Origin: Polaromonas sp047303325
Lineage (GTDB): Bacteria; Pseudomonadota; Gammaproteobacteria; Burkholderiales; Burkholderiaceae_C
Assembly: GCF_047303325.1 (NCBI RefSeq)
Contig: NZ_JBKBEX010000001.1
Location: forward strand, 62,001 to 126,000
Length of the DNA stretch: 64,000 bases
Reading direction: 5' to 3'
The notes under the pieces were generated by a model. The model was not told the DNA's origin. It did not search any database and saw only the letters and a list, made by a program, of their open reading frames with translations. The translations under genes and the position numbers were made by a program. Shown here piece by piece: positions 29,463-39,070 of this stretch (its first letter is position 1; the number at the start of each line of letters is the position of its first letter).

Positions 29463-30328
29463 TGGCGGCGCTGGAAATGGTCCTCATCACCGGCATGTCG
29501 GGCTCGGGTAAATCCGTGGCCCTGCATGCGCTGGAGGACGCCGGTTATTACTGCGTCGACAACCTGCCCCCGGAACTGCTCACGCCCTTCGTCGCGCTGG
29601 AACAGCAGCACGGCGCGCAAAAGGTGGCGATCGCCATGGACGTGCGCAGCGCCACCTCGCTGCCGCTGGTGCCCCAGCAGCTGCGGCAGCTGCGCGAATC
29701 CGGCGTGGTGGTGCAGTCGCTGTTCCTGGACGCCAACACCGAAATCCTGGTGCGCCGCTTTTCGGAAACGCGCCGGCTACACCCGCTGTCGCGCATAGAC
29801 GCCTCCGACCAGCATCGCGCGCTGGTGGACGCCATCGAGCTGGAACGCGAGTTGCTCGGTGAAATGCGCGAGCAGGCCCATGTGCTGGACACCAGCATGA
29901 TCCGGTCGTCGCAGCTGCAGGGTTATGTGAAATCGCTGATTTCCGCGCCCATCACGCAGCTCACGCTGGTGTTCGAGTCTTTCGCGTTCAAGCGTGGCGT
30001 GCCGCTGGACGCCGACTATGTGTTCGACGTGCGCATGCTGCCCAACCCGCACTATGAGTCTGGTCTGCGCGCGCTGACGGGACGGGACCAGCCCGTGGCG
30101 GACTACCTCAGGGGCCATGCCGAAGTCGGCGAAATGTTCAGCCACATCGAGCAATTCCTCAAGCACTGGCTGAATGCGCTGGTGCGCGACCACCGCAGCT
30201 ATGTGACGGTCGCCATAGGCTGCACCGGCGGCCAGCACCGCTCGGTTTACCTGGTCGAAGAGCTGGCGGTGACTTTCAGCCCGCACTGGCGCACGCTGAA
30301 GCGGCACCGCGAACTGGACGCCGGCTAG
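29462..30328 (+). CDS. rapZ: RNase adapter protein RapZ
   Basis: RapZ binds GlmZ-type small RNAs and directs RNase E to them, linking to glucosamine-6-phosphate supply; in bacteria without that RNA circuit the role may differ. The Walker A motif GMSGSGKS, the segment YYCVDNLPPEL and the C-terminal GCTGGQHRSVYLVEELA are conserved. The ATG at 29462 shares one base with the recN TGA (TGATG), implying coupling; an alternative GTG lies one codon upstream. Length is 288 residues. Confidence 0.94.
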   Translation: MAALEMVLITGMSGSGKSVALHALEDAGYYCVDNLPPELLTPFVALEQQHGAQKVAIAMDVRSATSLPLVPQQLRQLRESGVVVQSLFLDANTEILVRRFSETRRLHPLSRIDASDQHRALVDAIELERELLGEMREQAHVLDTSMIRSSQLQGYVKSLISAPITQLTLVFESFAFKRGVPLDADYVFDVRMLPNPHYESGLRALTGRDQPVADYLRGHAEVGEMFSHIEQFLKHWLNALVRDHRSYVTVAIGCTGGQHRSVYLVEELAVTFSPHWRTLKRHRELDAG

Positions 30329-30353
30329 GGCTTTTCGGAAACGAGAGCCGGCC

Positions 30354-31412
30354 TCAGGCGTCTTGCGCGAGCAGCTTGCGTATGGGCGCGGGCAGGCCCA
30401 GGCCGGGCCAGGCATCAGGGCTGAACCAGGCGCCCGGCCGCTCCTCCGACACCATGGCCTTGGGCAAGGCCTGGCCGGCGCCAAGGCCCGCAACCCACGG
30501 CGACAAATACAAATCCTTGTGTGTCAGCACATGGACAAACTGCGGCAGCGGGTCGAGCCGGGATTGCAGCGAAGCCGGCAGCACCGCCTTGAGTTCGTCA
30601 TCGCTGTCGAACACGGGCAGGCAATACAGCCCGCCCCAGACACCCCGGCCCGGGCGCCTTTCCAGCCAGACGGAACCGTCGGGCCGCTGCACCCACAGCA
30701 GGCTCAGGCTCTGGGCGCTGCGCTTGAGCTTGCGGGTCTTGACGGGGTATTTCCCGGGCTCGCCCTCGGAAAAACCGCGGCACAGCTTCTGGACGGGGCA
30801 CAGCAGGCACTGCGGCTGGCGCCCAGCGCAAATCGACGCGCCCAGGTCCATCAGCCCCTGGGTGTAACGCGGCATGGTTTCGGAAAGGTTTCGCTTGGGC
30901 AGCAGCTCCGTCGCCAGGTTCCACAATGCTTTTTCATTGGCGCTTTGGGCCAGGTCGGCGGAGAAGCCCAGCACCCGCGTGAGCACCCGCTTGACGTTGC
31001 CATCCAGGATGGCGACACGCTCGCCAAAGCAAAAAGAAGCAATCGCGGCCGCCGTCGAGCGGCCTATGCCGGGCAGGGTCTGGAGCTGCTCCGCCGTGCC
31101 CGGAAATTCCCCGCCGTGCAGGGCCACCAGGTCTTTTGCGCAGCGGTGCAGGTTGCGCGCGCGGCTGTAATAACCCAGCCCGCTCCACAGGCCCAGCACT
31201 TCATCTTCGCTCGCGGCGGCCAGCTGGGCGACCGTGGGGAAACGCTGCAGGAATCGCGCGTAGTAATCGAGCACGGTCGCGACCTGGGTCTGCTGCAGCA
31301 TGATTTCGGACAGCCAGACGCGATAAGGATCGCGCGTGTTCTGCCAGGGCAGGCTATTGCGCCCGTGAGTACTTTGCCAGCGGACGATTTCCGCGGAAAA
31401 ACCAGCAGGCAA
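30354..31412 (-). CDS. mutY: A/G-specific adenine glycosylase MutY
   Basis: Removes adenine mispaired with 8-oxoguanine. Seen are the catalytic Glu in SEIMLQQTQV, the helix-hairpin-helix LPGIGRSTAAAI, the catalytic Asp in AILDGNVKRVL, the 4Fe-4S loop C-x6-C-x2-C-x5-C (CAGRQPQCLLCPVQKLC) and a C-terminal NUDIX-like 8-oxoG recognition domain. Length 352. It starts 3 bp after the dynamin-like gene on the same strand, so the two are one unit. Confidence 0.97.
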   Translation of the reverse strand: MPAGFSAEIVRWQSTHGRNSLPWQNTRDPYRVWLSEIMLQQTQVATVLDYYARFLQRFPTVAQLAAASEDEVLGLWSGLGYYSRARNLHRCAKDLVALHGGEFPGTAEQLQTLPGIGRSTAAAIASFCFGERVAILDGNVKRVLTRVLGFSADLAQSANEKALWNLATELLPKRNLSETMPRYTQGLMDLGASICAGRQPQCLLCPVQKLCRGFSEGEPGKYPVKTRKLKRSAQSLSLLWVQRPDGSVWLERRPGRGVWGGLYCLPVFDSDDELKAVLPASLQSRLDPLPQFVHVLTHKDLYLSPWVAGLGAGQALPKAMVSEERPGAWFSPDAWPGLGLPAPIRKLLAQDA

Positions 31413-31415
31413 GGC

Positions 31416-33395
31416 TCAGGCTGCCTCGGGCAGGGCCGTATTTCTGGCGGCCGCAGCGGCGCCCTGCGCCTTGTCCTGCGCCGAGGGGCCGCCCATCAGG
31501 TGTGCGGTCAGCTCGGTGAGCTTGGTGTCCAGCTCATTGAGCACACCCTCCTGCTCGTCGATCTCGGCGATGCGCTCGTCCAGGCCCGATGCGGCCTGCT
31601 GGATGCGTTCAATCGCCTCCAGCCTGCGCCCGAAATTGCGGCGCCGCTCACGCAGTTGGGCATCCAGTTGCGAGGCCGCCGATTTGTTCCAGAGCTCGAC
31701 CTCGCCCAGCGCGGTTTCATAGACCACGCGCAGGCGCGTGGCCAGCGCGCGCACCAGGCGCTCGGAAAAGTCCGCCTGCGACAGCTTGATCACATTGCCG
31801 AGCCCGAGATACTGCAGGTGGCTGCGCTCTATCTGCTCGAGATCGTGTTCGTAGCGAATCAGCTCCGGCTCCTTGGGCGCCTGCAGCGAGAAACTGAATT
31901 CGGAGTTGAGCTGGCGGAAGGACGCGGTCAGCATGGACTGGATTTCGCCGCTCAGGACCTGGGATTTCTGCAAGCCCTCGCGCAGGCGCGAGAAAGTCTG
32001 TCCATAGGCTTTCTTGACGCCCAGCTTGATGCCCGGCTGCTTCAGCGCGTTCGTGAGCTCAGCCAGTTCGGCCTTGAGAGTGGGTGTGCTAAGCAGGTTG
32101 AACAGGTCGCGCAGCATCTTGAGGTGCACCGAGCGCACCGCGTGGATCTTGGAGCCGCTGGTGTCGAATTCGGCCTGCTCCTGCTCGATGCGGCTGCGCA
32201 TGTGCTTGATCACCGAAACGTTTTTGCCGCGCAGGCCGCGCAACTCGATCATCTGCTCGGCCAGGTCGCGCCGGCGTATGTGCATGGCGCGCCCGGCCTC
32301 CGTCCTGAGCTCGCCGATGCCTGCGGCCACCGCCGAGCGCAGGATTTTCTGGCGCTGGCCCATCACGCCCTGCCCCAGCGCCAGTTCAAGCGCCGGCAGG
32401 TGGCTGGCCTCCAGCAAGGCCTTGTCACGGGTCACCTTGGCCACCAAGCCCTTCTGGGCCGAAACGGGAATGACCTGGGATTCCGGCAAACCCAGAATTT
32501 CGGCCGAGGTCGCGCGTTGCCTGTCGATCTGCGCCTTGACCTGCTCGGGCGTGCTCAGCGCGTCCCAGAGCGTGTCTATCTTGTTCAGGACCACCAGGCG
32601 CGCGTCGCTGCCGTCGCCCTCGGTGATCAGGTGCTCGCGCCAGATGGACAAGTCGGACTTGGTGACACCGGTGTCGGCCGCCAGGATGAACACTACGGCA
32701 TGCGCCTGGGGAATCAGGCTCACGGTCAGTTCGGGTTCCGCGCCAATGGCATTCAGGCCGGGCGTGTCGAGGATCACCAGGCCCTGCTTGAGCAGCGGGT
32801 GCGCGATATTGATGAGCGCGTGGCGCCACTTGGGCACTTCGATCAGGCCGTCGGAGCCGGCCAGCGGGTTGTCGTCGGGGCTGTTGTCGTGCCAGAAACC
32901 GAGCGCGCGCGCCTCGTCCTTGGTGACGTGCCGCACTTCGGCGACTTTTTCCAGGGCCTGGGCCAGCTGCGCGGGATCGTTGACGTCCAGATCCACCCGT
33001 GTCCACTTTTCGGGCGCCGAACGCCACTCCATCAGCGCCTGTTTCTGCAGCCGCGTCTCTATGGGCAGCAGGCGCAAGCATGGCGGAACGTCCGCGTCGT
33101 AACCGAGCTCGGTCGGGCACATGGTGGTGCGGCCGGCGCTTGCCGGCATGATGCGGCGGCCGTAGCCGGCGAAAAAGATCGCATTGATCAGTTCGGATTT
33201 GCCGCGCGAGAATTCCGCCACAAAAGCCACCATGACCTTGTCGGAGCGCACCTGCGACTCCAGCCGCTGCAGGCGCTCCTCGACGGCCGCGTCGAGCAGG
33301 TCATGGTCTTTCATCCACTCAGCAAGCAGCTTCAGGCGAAGCGCAAATTCGCGCCGCCACTGCCCATGCTGGTCAAATTGTTCGTTAAAAGACAT
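31416..33395 (-). CDS. Dynamin-like GTPase
   Basis: A 659-residue bacterial dynamin-family protein. The GTPase domain carries G1 AEFSRGKSELINA (about residue 61), Thr-containing switch I near GRTTMCP, G3 LVILDTPGLNAIG and G4 VVLNKIDTLWD. The remaining 350 or so residues are mostly helical, with long coiled-coil stretches and no clear transmembrane hairpin. Relatives remodel or protect membranes; the exact role here is unknown. It sits between mutM and mutY on one strand, with only 3 bp before mutY. Confidence 0.9.
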   Translation of the reverse strand: MSFNEQFDQHGQWRREFALRLKLLAEWMKDHDLLDAAVEERLQRLESQVRSDKVMVAFVAEFSRGKSELINAIFFAGYGRRIMPASAGRTTMCPTELGYDADVPPCLRLLPIETRLQKQALMEWRSAPEKWTRVDLDVNDPAQLAQALEKVAEVRHVTKDEARALGFWHDNSPDDNPLAGSDGLIEVPKWRHALINIAHPLLKQGLVILDTPGLNAIGAEPELTVSLIPQAHAVVFILAADTGVTKSDLSIWREHLITEGDGSDARLVVLNKIDTLWDALSTPEQVKAQIDRQRATSAEILGLPESQVIPVSAQKGLVAKVTRDKALLEASHLPALELALGQGVMGQRQKILRSAVAAGIGELRTEAGRAMHIRRRDLAEQMIELRGLRGKNVSVIKHMRSRIEQEQAEFDTSGSKIHAVRSVHLKMLRDLFNLLSTPTLKAELAELTNALKQPGIKLGVKKAYGQTFSRLREGLQKSQVLSGEIQSMLTASFRQLNSEFSFSLQAPKEPELIRYEHDLEQIERSHLQYLGLGNVIKLSQADFSERLVRALATRLRVVYETALGEVELWNKSAASQLDAQLRERRRNFGRRLEAIERIQQAASGLDERIAEIDEQEGVLNELDTKLTELTAHLMGGPSAQDKAQGAAAAARNTALPEAA

Positions 33396-33473
33396 CGGTC
33401 TTCCGTTAAGTGTGGTCGGTCAATATAGCATCGCAGCCCCGAAAGGCCTATTGGCGCGACTACGGACCCGGCT

Positions 33474-34289
33474 TCAGGGTTTCTGGCAGGTCGCGCAATA
33501 AAAAGTGGAGCGCTGGCCCTGGCGCATACTTTTGATGGGCGCGGCGCAGACCCGGCAGGGCTGGCCGGCCCGATCGTAAACCATGGCCTCCAGCTGGAAA
33601 TAGCCCGATTCGCCCCAGGCGTTGGAGAAGTCCCGCAAGGTGCTGCCGCCCTTTGTAACAGCCTGCGCCAGCACCTGGCGTATGGCCGCGTGGAGCAGGG
33701 CCGCGCGCGGCTTGCTGATGCGGCTGGCCCGCGTGGTGGGGCGAATGCCCGCCAGGAACAGGGCCTCGGAAGCGTAAATATTGCCGACGCCCACCACCGC
33801 CTCCCCGCCCAGCAGCAGCTGTTTGATGGGCGTCTGCCGCAATTTGAGCGCCTGGTGAAAGCCAGCCGCGTCGAAAGCCTCGCTGAGCGGCTCCACGCCC
33901 AGGCGGCCGAGCAGCTTTTGCGCGGCCGGGGCGTTTTCGTCGCTGGCATAGACAACCGCACCAAAACGGCGCGGATCGTTGAGCCGCAGGGTTCCCAGGC
34001 TGGTGACCATCTCGAAGTGGTCGTGCTTGCCCGGCGTGGGAAGGCCGGCGCCAAAACTCACGCTGCCGGACATGCCCAGGTGAATCAGCAGCAGGCCGTC
34101 GCTCAGGTCCACCAGCAGGTATTTGCCGCGTCGGCGAACCGCCAGCACCTGCCGGCCCACAAGCTGGTGCGGCTGGCAGCCCAGCGGCCAGCGCAGGGGC
34201 TTGCCCATCTCGACGCGCTCAATGCGCGCGCCCGCGATGCGGTCCGCAAAGCTCAGGCGGGTGACTTCGACTTCCGGCAGTTCAGGCAT
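33474..34289 (-). CDS. mutM: Formamidopyrimidine-DNA glycosylase (Fpg)
   Basis: Excises 8-oxoguanine and formamidopyrimidines and nicks the strand. The ATG at 34289 yields 271 residues starting with the catalytic PELPEVEV (Pro2, Glu3). The helix-two-turn-helix region (EALFLAGIRPTTRASR), and the C-terminal zinc finger C-x2-C-x16-C-x2-C (CRVC ... CATC) are intact. A longer in-frame reading upstream would bury the N-terminal proline and is rejected. Confidence 0.97.
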   Translation of the reverse strand: MPELPEVEVTRLSFADRIAGARIERVEMGKPLRWPLGCQPHQLVGRQVLAVRRRGKYLLVDLSDGLLLIHLGMSGSVSFGAGLPTPGKHDHFEMVTSLGTLRLNDPRRFGAVVYASDENAPAAQKLLGRLGVEPLSEAFDAAGFHQALKLRQTPIKQLLLGGEAVVGVGNIYASEALFLAGIRPTTRASRISKPRAALLHAAIRQVLAQAVTKGGSTLRDFSNAWGESGYFQLEAMVYDRAGQPCRVCAAPIKSMRQGQRSTFYCATCQKP

Positions 34290-34420
34290 AGGTTTTGCAG
34301 CTGGGGGCGCCGGTCTGCGGGCGCAAGGTGATCGACGGCAGCGCGGGGCCGGCACAAAAGCTTTCATGACAGCCGGGTAAAGCGGGAGCGCCGCGAGGGA
34401 GCATCAATTATCATGGTTCG

Positions 34421-36202
34421 ATGAAGAAAAAAACTGGCCTTGCCGGCCTTGCCCTCAGCGGCCTGTGGTTTGTCGTCCCCCTGGTACTTGCGCAGACCGA
34501 CGAGCCTGTGTCCGCCGCCCCTGCCACGCTGGGCGAAGCCAAGGCAGTGCAGGAGGCCGCGCCGTCGTCCCTTCTGGACAGCGCGCTGTTCTACCAGTTG
34601 CTGGTCGGCGAAATGACCCTGCAGGACGGCGAGCCCGCAGCAGGCTTCGCCCTCATGCTGGACGCCGCCCGGAAAACCGGCGACGCCCAGCTTTACCAGC
34701 GTGCCACCGACATTGCCCTGCAGTCGCGCTCGGGCGACGCTGCCTTGCAGTCTGCACGCGCCTGGAAGCAGGACCAGCCGACCTCGCGCGAGGCCAACCG
34801 CTACGTGCTGCAGATTCTGGTGGCGCTCAACCGGATCACCGACACGGTGGAGCCGCTGCAAACCGAAATCAAGCTGGCCCCGGACGTGGAGCGGCCCGCC
34901 GTCCTGAGCGCAGTGCCGCGCGTGTATGCCCGCGTGGCGGACAAAAAACTGGCGAGCACCGTGGTGGAAGAAGCGCTTGCCGACTACCTGGGCACACCCG
35001 CCACCGCCGGCGCCGCCTGGACTGCGGTTGGCCGCATGCGCCTGGCCGCCGGCGACGCCAGCGGGGCACTGGCGGCGGCCAGGCGCGGCCAGGCCGCCGC
35101 GCCGCGTGCCGAGGGCCCGGCCCTGGTGGCACTCGAGTTGATGGACCCCAAGATGCCCGAAGCCGAAGGCGTGGTCCGCGGCTATTTCGAAGGCAATCCC
35201 AAGGCCCTGCCTGAAATCAGGATGGGTTATGCCCGGGCCCTGCTGGATGCCCAGCGTTATGCCGAAGCCTCCGCCCAGTTGCAAATCGTGACGCGCGACA
35301 AACCCGACATGCCCGAGGGCTGGCTGGTGCTGGGTTCCCTGCAGCTGCAGGACAACCAGCTGGCGCAGGCGCAAAGCTCGCTGGAGCGCTACGTCGGCCT
35401 GGCGCAGCAGCAGACTTCCGAGGGCGAGCGCAACCGCGGCCTGGCCCAGGCCTACTTGTCGCTCTCGCAACTGGCTGAAAAACGCAAGGATTACGCCGCG
35501 GCGGAAAGCTGGCTCGCCAAGATCGACAACCCTTCCGACCTGGCGCTGGCGCAGACCCGGCGCGCTTCCATCCTGGCCAGCCAGGGCAAGCTCGACGAGG
35601 GCCGCCAGCTGATCCGTAAGCTGCCCGAACGCAATGCGGCCGAGGCCAGGGTGAAGCTCAATGCCGAAGTGTCCCTGCTGCGTGAATTCAAGCAGTACCA
35701 GCTGGCCCACGAGGTGCTGGCGCAGGCCCTGGCCAAGACGCCGGACGAAACCGAGCTGCTCTACGACCAGGCCATGATGGCCGAGAAGCTGGGCAAGCTC
35801 GACGAAATGGAAAGCCTGTTGCGCAAGGTCATCCAGCTCAAGCCGGACTACCACCACGCCTACAACGCCCTGGGCTACTCGCTCGCCGATCGCAGCGTGC
35901 GGCTGCCCGAGGCGCGCGAATTGATCCGCAAGGCACTGGAATTCGCCCCCGCCGACCCTTTTATCGGCGACAGCCTGGGCTGGGTGGAATTTCGCATGGG
36001 CAACAACGCCGAAGCCGTGAAAATTTTCGAGACGGCCTACAAGGCCAAACCCGATGCCGAAATCGCGGCGCATTTCGGCGAAGTGCTGTGGGCCATGGGC
36101 CAGCGCGACCGCGCCATCGCCATCTGGAAGGAAGGCCGGCTGCTCAATCCCGAAAACGAAACACTGCTAGAGACGCTCAAGCGCCTGCGCGTGAAGCTGT
36201 AA
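34421..36202 (+). CDS. TPR-repeat periplasmic/secreted protein
   Basis: A 593-residue protein with a Sec signal peptide (cleavage likely after VLAQ near residue 25) and tetratricopeptide repeats through most of its length, clearest at AEKLGKLDEMESLLRKVIQL and HAYNALGYSLADRSVRLPEA. Such proteins scaffold protein complexes. It opens the run TPR-lolB-ispE, divergent from mutM by 131 bp, an order seen in many betaproteobacteria. Partners are unknown. Confidence 0.9.
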   Translation: MKKKTGLAGLALSGLWFVVPLVLAQTDEPVSAAPATLGEAKAVQEAAPSSLLDSALFYQLLVGEMTLQDGEPAAGFALMLDAARKTGDAQLYQRATDIALQSRSGDAALQSARAWKQDQPTSREANRYVLQILVALNRITDTVEPLQTEIKLAPDVERPAVLSAVPRVYARVADKKLASTVVEEALADYLGTPATAGAAWTAVGRMRLAAGDASGALAAARRGQAAAPRAEGPALVALELMDPKMPEAEGVVRGYFEGNPKALPEIRMGYARALLDAQRYAEASAQLQIVTRDKPDMPEGWLVLGSLQLQDNQLAQAQSSLERYVGLAQQQTSEGERNRGLAQAYLSLSQLAEKRKDYAAAESWLAKIDNPSDLALAQTRRASILASQGKLDEGRQLIRKLPERNAAEARVKLNAEVSLLREFKQYQLAHEVLAQALAKTPDETELLYDQAMMAEKLGKLDEMESLLRKVIQLKPDYHHAYNALGYSLADRSVRLPEARELIRKALEFAPADPFIGDSLGWVEFRMGNNAEAVKIFETAYKAKPDAEIAAHFGEVLWAMGQRDRAIAIWKEGRLLNPENETLLETLKRLRVKL

Positions 36203-36235
36203 TCCGGAACACCGACCTTGCCGCTTACCCTCTCT

Positions 36236-36739
36236 ATGCGCCCGGCCCGGCGGGCCCTTGTTTTTGCGGGCTTTTTCACGGCATTCTTTCTGGCCGGCTG
36301 CGCGCAAACGCCACGGGCCACGGCCCAGGACGGGCTCAAAAACGAATTCTGGACCGGCCGCATCAGCCTGCAGGTGCAGAGCGAGCCGGCACAATCTTTT
36401 TCAGCCAGTTTTGAACTCAGGGGCGGGGTCGAACGCGGTGAGCTTTCGCTGGTCAGCCCCCTGGGCAATGTGCTGGGCGTGCTGCGCTGGGCGCCCGGCG
36501 AAGCTCTGCTGGATTCGGGCAATGGCAAGGTCCAGCGCTTTGCCTCCGTCGACGAGCTGATGGCCCAGGCCACGGGCGCGGCCGTGCCGCTGGGCGCGCT
36601 GTTTGCCTGGCTGCGGGGCGACAATGCCGCCGCCAGCGGCTGGTCGGCCGATCTCTCCCGCTACCAGGACGGCCGCATTTCGGCCAAAAGGTCCCAGCCG
36701 GCGCCTCAGGCCGACCTGCGCGTCGTGCTCGACCAGTAG
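36236..36739 (+). CDS. lolB: Outer-membrane lipoprotein LolB
   Basis: LolB accepts lipoproteins from LolA and inserts them in the outer membrane. The ATG at 36236 gives a 167-residue lipoprotein with lipobox LAGC (Cys22), then FWTGRISLQVQSEPAQSFSA and GVERGELSLVSPLGNVLGVL, typical of the LolB half-barrel. A TTG six codons upstream is possible. It lies 33 bp after the TPR gene and 33 bp before ispE. Confidence 0.93.
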   Translation: MRPARRALVFAGFFTAFFLAGCAQTPRATAQDGLKNEFWTGRISLQVQSEPAQSFSASFELRGGVERGELSLVSPLGNVLGVLRWAPGEALLDSGNGKVQRFASVDELMAQATGAAVPLGALFAWLRGDNAAASGWSADLSRYQDGRISAKRSQPAPQADLRVVLDQ

Positions 36740-36772
36740 CTGCCCCGCCCTTGCACTGGCTCTTCTGTTTTT

Positions 36773-37693
36773 ATGACTTCAACCGATTCCGCCTCCAGCC
36801 CCATGCCCCCGCTCAAGGCCCTCTATGATGTGCCGGCGCCGGCCAAGCTCAACCTTTTTTTGCATATCACCGGCCGCAGGCCCGACGGCTACCACCTGCT
36901 GCAGTCCGTTTTCATGCTGATCGACTGGTGCGACACCCTGCACTTTGAACTGCGCAGCGACGGCCGGATCAGCCGCGAAGACCTGGAAACCGACGGTCAG
37001 GCGGCCGAGGCCCTGCCCGCTGACGACCTGGCGGTGCGCGCAGCCAGGGCGCTGCAAGCCGCCTGCGGCACCTCGCTGGGCGTGCATATCGGCCTGCAAA
37101 AGCGGATTCCCTCCCAAGCCGGTATGGGCGGTGGCTCGTCGGACGCGGCCAGCTGCCTGCTGGCACTGCAGCGCTTGTGGGGTGTGCGCCTGCCGCCCCA
37201 GGAACTGCAGGCCCTCGCACTCTCGCTGGGCGCCGACGTGCCTTTTTTCCTCTCGGGCGGCCATGCCTGGGTGGAAGGCATAGGCGAGAAAATCACCCCG
37301 CTGGCCCTGCCGCCAGCCCATTTTCTGGTGCTCAAACCGGCAGCCGGGCTGCCCACCCAAGGTATTTTCAGCGCCCCAGGGCTCAAACGCGACACAGAAA
37401 CTGCTACAATCCAAGGCTTTGCTGCAAATGCTGAAGGCCAGTCGAAATCGTTTGATTTCGGATTCGGCCGCAACGACTTGCAGCCGGTAGCGCAGGAGAT
37501 GTGCCCGCAGATAGGCCAATCGCTCGATTGGCTCAAAAGCAGACATCTTCAAGGGCGCATGACCGGCTCCGGAAGTGCTGTATTTGCGCAACTGCCGCAT
37601 GGAACAGATTTGCCGGACACCTCAGGATTGCCTGAGGGCTGGAAAGTCCGCAAATGCGGTAATTTGGAAGCGCATCCCCTGGCCGGTTGGTAA
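36773..37693 (+). CDS. ispE: 4-diphosphocytidyl-2-C-methyl-D-erythritol kinase
   Basis: The GHMP-family kinase of the non-mevalonate isoprenoid pathway (MEP pathway). A 306-residue protein with PAPAKLNLFLHITGRRPDGY near the start, the ATP-binding loop IPSQAGMGGGSSDAA and the C-terminal GRMTGSGSAVFAQ. Length is normal for the family. It starts 33 bp after lolB and is followed by tRNA-Gln. Confidence 0.97.
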   Translation: MTSTDSASSPMPPLKALYDVPAPAKLNLFLHITGRRPDGYHLLQSVFMLIDWCDTLHFELRSDGRISREDLETDGQAAEALPADDLAVRAARALQAACGTSLGVHIGLQKRIPSQAGMGGGSSDAASCLLALQRLWGVRLPPQELQALALSLGADVPFFLSGGHAWVEGIGEKITPLALPPAHFLVLKPAAGLPTQGIFSAPGLKRDTETATIQGFAANAEGQSKSFDFGFGRNDLQPVAQEMCPQIGQSLDWLKSRHLQGRMTGSGSAVFAQLPHGTDLPDTSGLPEGWKVRKCGNLEAHPLAGW

Positions 37694-37778
37694 AATAACC
37701 GCTCTCGAAATGTGCTTCCAAGCGACCATAAATGAATAAGTTATAGGTCTGTTGTTGGCAACAACAACTGTCCTGTGT

Positions 37779-37855
37779 AGGGGTGTCGCCAAGCTGGTTA
37801 AGGCACCGGATTTTGATTCCGGCATTCGCAGGTTCGAATCCTTCCACCCCTGCCA
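37779..37855 (+). tRNA. tRNA-Gln(TTG)
   Basis: The 77-base gene starts AGGGGTG, pairs with CACCCCT and ends in an encoded CCA (37853-37855). The anticodon stem-loop CCGGATTTTGATTCCGG gives TTG, and the T-loop GTTCGAATC is standard. Its place between ispE and prs is typical of Burkholderiales. Confidence 0.98.
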
Positions 37856-37922
37856 AATTTAAGACTGTGGGCCACAGCCCCGGTGTTGCGGACCCGCCCG
37901 GAGCGGGCCCGCGTGACTCCTG

Positions 37923-37963
37923 ACAGACCCGCATGATGTGTATCAGCGGGTCTGTGTGTTTTT
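37923..37963 (+). terminator. Intrinsic terminator after tRNA-Gln
   Basis: A perfect 10-bp stem ACAGACCCGC/GCGGGTCTGT (37923-37932 and 37946-37955) is followed by GTGTTTTT. It separates tRNA-Gln from the prs promoter region. Confidence 0.9.
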
Positions 37964-38087
37964 GGAAACATGCCAGGCAAGCGGCGCTCACTGCCAAGCC
38001 CCCCTTGCAACGTGTTGTCCCCGTGCGTATTTTGCTTCGATCAGAAATTTCAGCCACGTTCAAGTCCTTGTAGCAGCTGGGCCCCAC

Positions 38088-39062
38088 ATGCAAACGCACC
38101 ACCCCGATTTCATGGTTTTTACCGGCAATGCCAATCCGAGCATGGCCTCCGAGATTGCCCAGAACCTGGGTATTTCGCTGGGCGCGGCCCATGTGGGACG
38201 CTTTTCGGATGGCGAAGTCACCGTCGAGATCCAGCAGAACGTGCGGGCTCGCGATGTGTTCGTGGTGCAGTCGACCTGCGCGCCGACCAACGACAACCTG
38301 ATGGAATTGCTGATCATGGTCGACGCGCTGAAACGGGCTTCGGCCGAGCGCATCGCCGCGGTGATCCCGTATTTCGGCTACGCGCGGCAGGATCGCCGCC
38401 CGCGTTCGGCGCGTGTGCCCATCACGGCCAAGGTGGTGGCCAACATGCTGCAGGCCGTGGGCGTGTCGCGTGTCCTGACGATGGACCTGCATGCCGACCA
38501 GATACAGGGCTTTTTCGACATTCCGGTCGACAACATTTATGCGTCGCCGGTTCTGCTGGGCGATTTGCGGCAGAAAAATTACGCCGACCTGATGGTCGTC
38601 TCGCCCGACGTGGGCGGCGTGGTGCGCGCCCGGGCGCTGGCCAAGCAGCTGGGCTGCGACATGGCCATCATCGACAAACGCCGCCCCAAGGCGAACGTGT
38701 CGGAAGTGATGCACGTGATCGGCGACATCGAAGGCCGCAACTGCGTGATCATGGACGACATGATCGACACGGCCGGCACGCTGGTCAAGGCGGCCGAGGT
38801 GCTCAAGGAGCGCGGCGCCAAGAAGGTTTACGCCTATTGCACGCACCCGATTTTTTCGGGCCCGGCCATAGACCGCATCGCCAAGGGCGACGCGCTCGAT
38901 GAAGTGGTGATCACCAACACCATTCCGTTGAGCCCGAACGCCGAAGGCTGCAAGAAGATTCGCCAACTCTCCGTGGCGCCGCTGATCGCTGAAACCATAC
39001 AGCGCATCGCCAAGGGAGAGTCGGTCATGAGTTTGTTTTCGGACCAGGACAATCTGTTCTGA
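38088..39062 (+). CDS. prs: Ribose-phosphate pyrophosphokinase
   Basis: Makes PRPP from ribose-5-phosphate and ATP for nucleotide, His and Trp synthesis. The ATG at 38088 gives 324 residues (MQTHHPDFMVFTGNANPSMA), with an alternative ATG 8 codons in. Landmarks are FGYARQDRRPRSARVPITAK, the signature DLHADQIQGFFDIPVDN and the PRPP loop VIMDDMIDTAGT. Longer upstream readings are rejected for lack of homology. Confidence 0.97.
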   Translation: MQTHHPDFMVFTGNANPSMASEIAQNLGISLGAAHVGRFSDGEVTVEIQQNVRARDVFVVQSTCAPTNDNLMELLIMVDALKRASAERIAAVIPYFGYARQDRRPRSARVPITAKVVANMLQAVGVSRVLTMDLHADQIQGFFDIPVDNIYASPVLLGDLRQKNYADLMVVSPDVGGVVRARALAKQLGCDMAIIDKRRPKANVSEVMHVIGDIEGRNCVIMDDMIDTAGTLVKAAEVLKERGAKKVYAYCTHPIFSGPAIDRIAKGDALDEVVITNTIPLSPNAEGCKKIRQLSVAPLIAETIQRIAKGESVMSLFSDQDNLF

Positions 39063-39070
39063 CCTGAAAC

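Noticed and set aside
30363..33428. 1021-codon open frame antisense to mutY and the dynamin-like gene
   Set aside because: Same G/C shadow effect; spans two well-supported genes and carries no motif.
37856..38087. Riboswitch upstream of prs
   Set aside because: The structure seen is a tRNA-Gln terminator; no purine- or PRPP-type aptamer was recognisable.
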